Origin: Veillonella magna DSM 19857
GTDB lineage: Bacteria; Bacillota; Negativicutes; Veillonellales; Veillonellaceae
DNA: 64,000 nt
Assembly (NCBI RefSeq): GCF_000428745.1
Contig: NZ_AUAN01000007.1
Coordinates: 48,514 to 112,513 of the forward strand
Reading direction: 5' to 3'
Shown here in pieces: positions 61,838 through 64,000 of this stretch. The stretch's first letter is position 1; each line of letters begins with the position of its first letter. A program made the translations under genes and the position numbers. The notes under the pieces were generated by a model. The model saw only the letters and a program-made list of their open reading frames with translations, made no database searches and was not told the DNA's origin.

Positions 61838-64000
61838 CTATTTGTTTTCTAACAACTGCTGTACCAACGCTTTCAACTCAGCCACTTCCTGCTGCAGTTG
61901 ATCATTCTTAGCGCCCAAACGCTGATTGGTTTCTGCTAATTGTTGATTCGTCGCGTCCAGTTGCTTTTGTAATTTATCATTAGCATCGGTTAGCGATTGG
62001 TTTGTTGTTTCCAATGACTGTACACGCTTCGTCAACGCCTTATTGTTGGCCAGTGCTACACGATGTTCGCCACCGGAACCAAAGGCAAAGCCGACTCCGC
62101 CGGACAAGCCCCATTTACCGGTACTGTCGTAAGAGGTAGACAAGCGATACGAAATATCTCTCGTCGTATTAACGCCGGACACGCCAATAGCTACCGCTGA
62201 TTCACCGCCGTACGATCCTACCCCGGCACCAATCATAACGTTGCCGTCATTTAGGTTCGTGATCATCGGAATGCCTGCTGCCGCCAATGCACCGGCCGTA
62301 CCGGCATTCGCTCGCTTCGAAATTTCGGATAGTCGTTCGCCGACTTTCTCCGTTACCTTAGCAAACTGATTCATCGTCACCGCATCCGTCGGACCTTCGC
62401 CATCCGCTAAACCGGTTAGCTTTTTGCCGCCTAAATCAAGCCCTTCTTCTGTCAATGTCAACGTCGTATGATTACCGTTGGCATCGGACGGACCAGAAAT
62501 AGAAGTAATCCCTTTCAAGTCTGCCTTCAAACCATAACTGATAATACCGTTTTCACCGGACGTTACCGTAAGGTTATCATCTGACGCACGGAAATCAAAA
62601 CCCTTGTCCAATGTTACCTTTTTAGAAGCTTCATCATTGCCTGCTTTATAAGCAACATGTAACGCTTCTGCCATTGTATCGCTGTTTATACCAATGGTGT
62701 AGTTATCGTGACCGTCTTTTGTGCCCTTTGTTACCGTAATCGGACCATCCGCATTTTCCGTCAATGTCGTTTTAGACGCATTTACTTTTTCAGTAATCGA
62801 TGTATTAATATCTCCGGTAATTTTACCTTTAACCGTTTCCACATAATCGTATACGGCACCGCCGGTAACCACATGAGTATCGTCTTTTACAACCGAATCC
62901 GCTTTATTCAAACTCAGCGCTACACCATTGTCAGTGGCCTTTGTCGTAATGTCTTCATTGCCGGTAATAGCAAAGTTGATGCCGCCCTCTTGATTCAAAT
63001 TCTGTGACGCTGTTTTGCTATTGTTATCACCGGTAAGGGTAATCGTATTATTACCAACCTTTGTCACTTCTTCAGTGATTATCTGTGTAATACCATCCTT
63101 AGCCTCTTTGATTTTACTGTCTACTTGGCCTACGGTCGCCGCATCCTTACCATCTTTCCCCTCGGCAATATTGCTGATAATTTTACCGCCAAGGTCGATA
63201 CCTTTTTCGGTAATGGTAATCGTTGTGGAACTACCATCCTTTCCGGTAGGGCCGGTAATAGAGGTAATCCCTGTCAGATTCGGATTTAATCCGTACACAA
63301 TCTCGCCGTCTTCATCAGAAGATACCGTTACATTCGAATCCTTGGCTTTGAAAGTAAATCCTTTGGCCAAGCTTACCGATTGCTGCGCACCCTCACCAAT
63401 TCTATAACTGATATTAGTCGCTTCCGCTAATTTCTCACCGTTAAAGCCAACGGTATATACATCATGATTTGTTCCATCTGTAGATATCGTCTTAGTAACC
63501 GTGATAGCGCTCTGACCATCGGCTGCTTTCACTTCCGTTTTACTTGCCTTAGCTTTGCTATCTACTTCCGTCTTACTATACGTTTCTTCCTTGCTGTATA
63601 CATTAAGTTTATTTCGCCAGCTGGTTACATTATCATCAGTAAGATTCGACGCATCCACCTTCGCAAAGTCATCGTTCAACGAGGTTTTCATTTCGTTTTC
63701 TAACTTCGTTGTATCGATGGACAACGTATAGCTGTTGCCTGTAAGATCGTCGCTTTCCGTAGCGGTTGCTGTCAAGATACCATTTGTTGCCGGATCTACA
63801 GCTACCTTCGTCTTAGCACCTGTTACTGCATTATATACAGCACTTGAGGTAACAACTTTATTTGCGTCATCACCAGTATTAGTAACAGACGCTGCCTTAT
63901 TAAGGCTCAAAGCTACACCATCATTAGAGGCTGTTGTGGTAATGTCAGTATTGCCGGTAATAGCAAAGCTAATACCGCCATCTTTATTCAGCATTTGCTT
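61838..64000 (-). CDS. YadA-type trimeric autotransporter adhesin, N terminus outside window
   Basis: The 720 visible C-terminal residues; the frame is open at the window edge. Two long stalk repeats (about 330 residues each) share GGISFAITGN/GGINFAITGN, DNGVALSLNKA, GITSITGP and LDLGGKKLTGLADG-like motifs, the last with a DAVTMNQF-type neck. The anchor (ANAGTAGALAAAGIPMITNL, GVGSYGGESAVAIGVSG) forms the 12-strand barrel as a trimer. Unusually, a coiled coil of about 65 residues (from about 655, LQKQLDATNQQLAETNQRLG) follows the barrel. Likely role is surface adhesion or coaggregation. Confidence 0.93.
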   Translation of the reverse strand, partial: KQMLNKDGGISFAITGNTDITTTASNDGVALSLNKAASVTNTGDDANKVVTSSAVYNAVTGAKTKVAVDPATNGILTATATESDDLTGNSYTLSIDTTKLENEMKTSLNDDFAKVDASNLTDDNVTSWRNKLNVYSKEETYSKTEVDSKAKASKTEVKAADGQSAITVTKTISTDGTNHDVYTVGFNGEKLAEATNISYRIGEGAQQSVSLAKGFTFKAKDSNVTVSSDEDGEIVYGLNPNLTGITSITGPTGKDGSSTTITITEKGIDLGGKIISNIAEGKDGKDAATVGQVDSKIKEAKDGITQIITEEVTKVGNNTITLTGDNNSKTASQNLNQEGGINFAITGNEDITTKATDNGVALSLNKADSVVKDDTHVVTGGAVYDYVETVKGKITGDINTSITEKVNASKTTLTENADGPITVTKGTKDGHDNYTIGINSDTMAEALHVAYKAGNDEASKKVTLDKGFDFRASDDNLTVTSGENGIISYGLKADLKGITSISGPSDANGNHTTLTLTEEGLDLGGKKLTGLADGEGPTDAVTMNQFAKVTEKVGERLSEISKRANAGTAGALAAAGIPMITNLNDGNVMIGAGVGSYGGESAVAIGVSGVNTTRDISYRLSTSYDSTGKWGLSGGVGFAFGSGGEHRVALANNKALTKRVQSLETTNQSLTDANDKLQKQLDATNQQLAETNQRLGAKNDQLQQEVAELKALVQQLLENK

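Overview
The window comes from a diderm Firmicute of the class Negativicutes, most likely Veillonella or a close relative. The lineage is inferred from the mix of genes. Firmicute traits include a SAM-I riboswitch, Spo0J/Soj-type parAB with canonical parS sites, Jag/KhpB, a YtfJ/GerW-DUF2953 pair, DUF1904 and DUF4446. Outer-membrane traits include a Skp/OmpH-like chaperone, SLH-domain secreted proteins and a YadA-type trimeric autotransporter. No rRNA, CRISPR array, intact insertion sequence or prophage was seen.

Layout. 0-2.8 kb: two tandem paralogous SLH-domain proteins (the first is cut by the window edge). 3-8.5 kb: an RsiV-like secreted protein, an OPT peptide transporter, a PepSY-like protein and a membrane metallophosphoesterase. 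8.5-10.4 kb: mutY with an MTH1-like Nudix hydrolase (oxidised-guanine defence). 10.5-12.3 kb: a small plus-strand operon (GalT/HIT-like, metallophosphoesterase, unknown small protein). 12.4-15.7 kb: two DUF445 membrane proteins and a metallo-beta-lactamase-fold hydrolase. 16-20 kb: pta, an MFS exporter and a divergent DASS/SLC13 transporter. 20-24 kb: a scar of gene remnants, mscL with a zinc ribbon, uspA, an Eis-type acetyltransferase and a DUF2156 protein without a normal start codon. 24.5-28.6 kb: gyrA, an SfsA-DUF123 fusion and DUF1904. 28.9-30.9 kb: a sulfite-reductase-like/DUF1858 protein, an unknown protein and a cupin in one operon. 31-36.6 kb: a decayed TnpB relic, ompH, ytfJ, DUF2953, cob(I)alamin adenosyltransferase, and a LysR regulator divergent from an MBL-fold hydrolase. 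36.7-41.7 kb: an M23 peptidase, DUF4446, hydF, parB and parA, followed by two parS sites. 42.2-47 kb: a methionine operon (MetH-activation protein, metH, metF) behind a SAM-I riboswitch, and just upstream an independent, unidentified structured RNA gene with its own promoter and terminator. 47-56.2 kb: SGNH hydrolase, LysE exporter and the classic origin cluster queC-rsmG-mnmG-mnmE-jag-yidC-yidD-rnpA-rpmH. 56.4-58.4 kb: a GltD-like oxidoreductase, tRNA-Arg(CCT) and a dense DnaA-box cluster that looks like oriC. 58.4-64 kb: an unknown protein, a GNAT acetyltransferase, a CorC/HlyC-type membrane protein, a tandem array of a hairpin repeat, a small CDCPAC protein and the C-terminal part of a trimeric autotransporter.

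Working together. From about 12 kb to the origin most genes lie on the minus strand, pointing away from oriC, as expected for leading-strand genes on the left replichore. The par locus, parS sites, ribosome/RNase P/membrane-insertase cluster and oriC form the chromosome-maintenance core. dnaA, dnaN, recF and gyrB are absent, and the genes right of oriC also point minus. The most interesting unexplained items are the 46.8-47.0 kb RNA gene, a hairpin repeat family with a conserved core and variable paired arms, and the sulfite-reductase-like three-gene operon.
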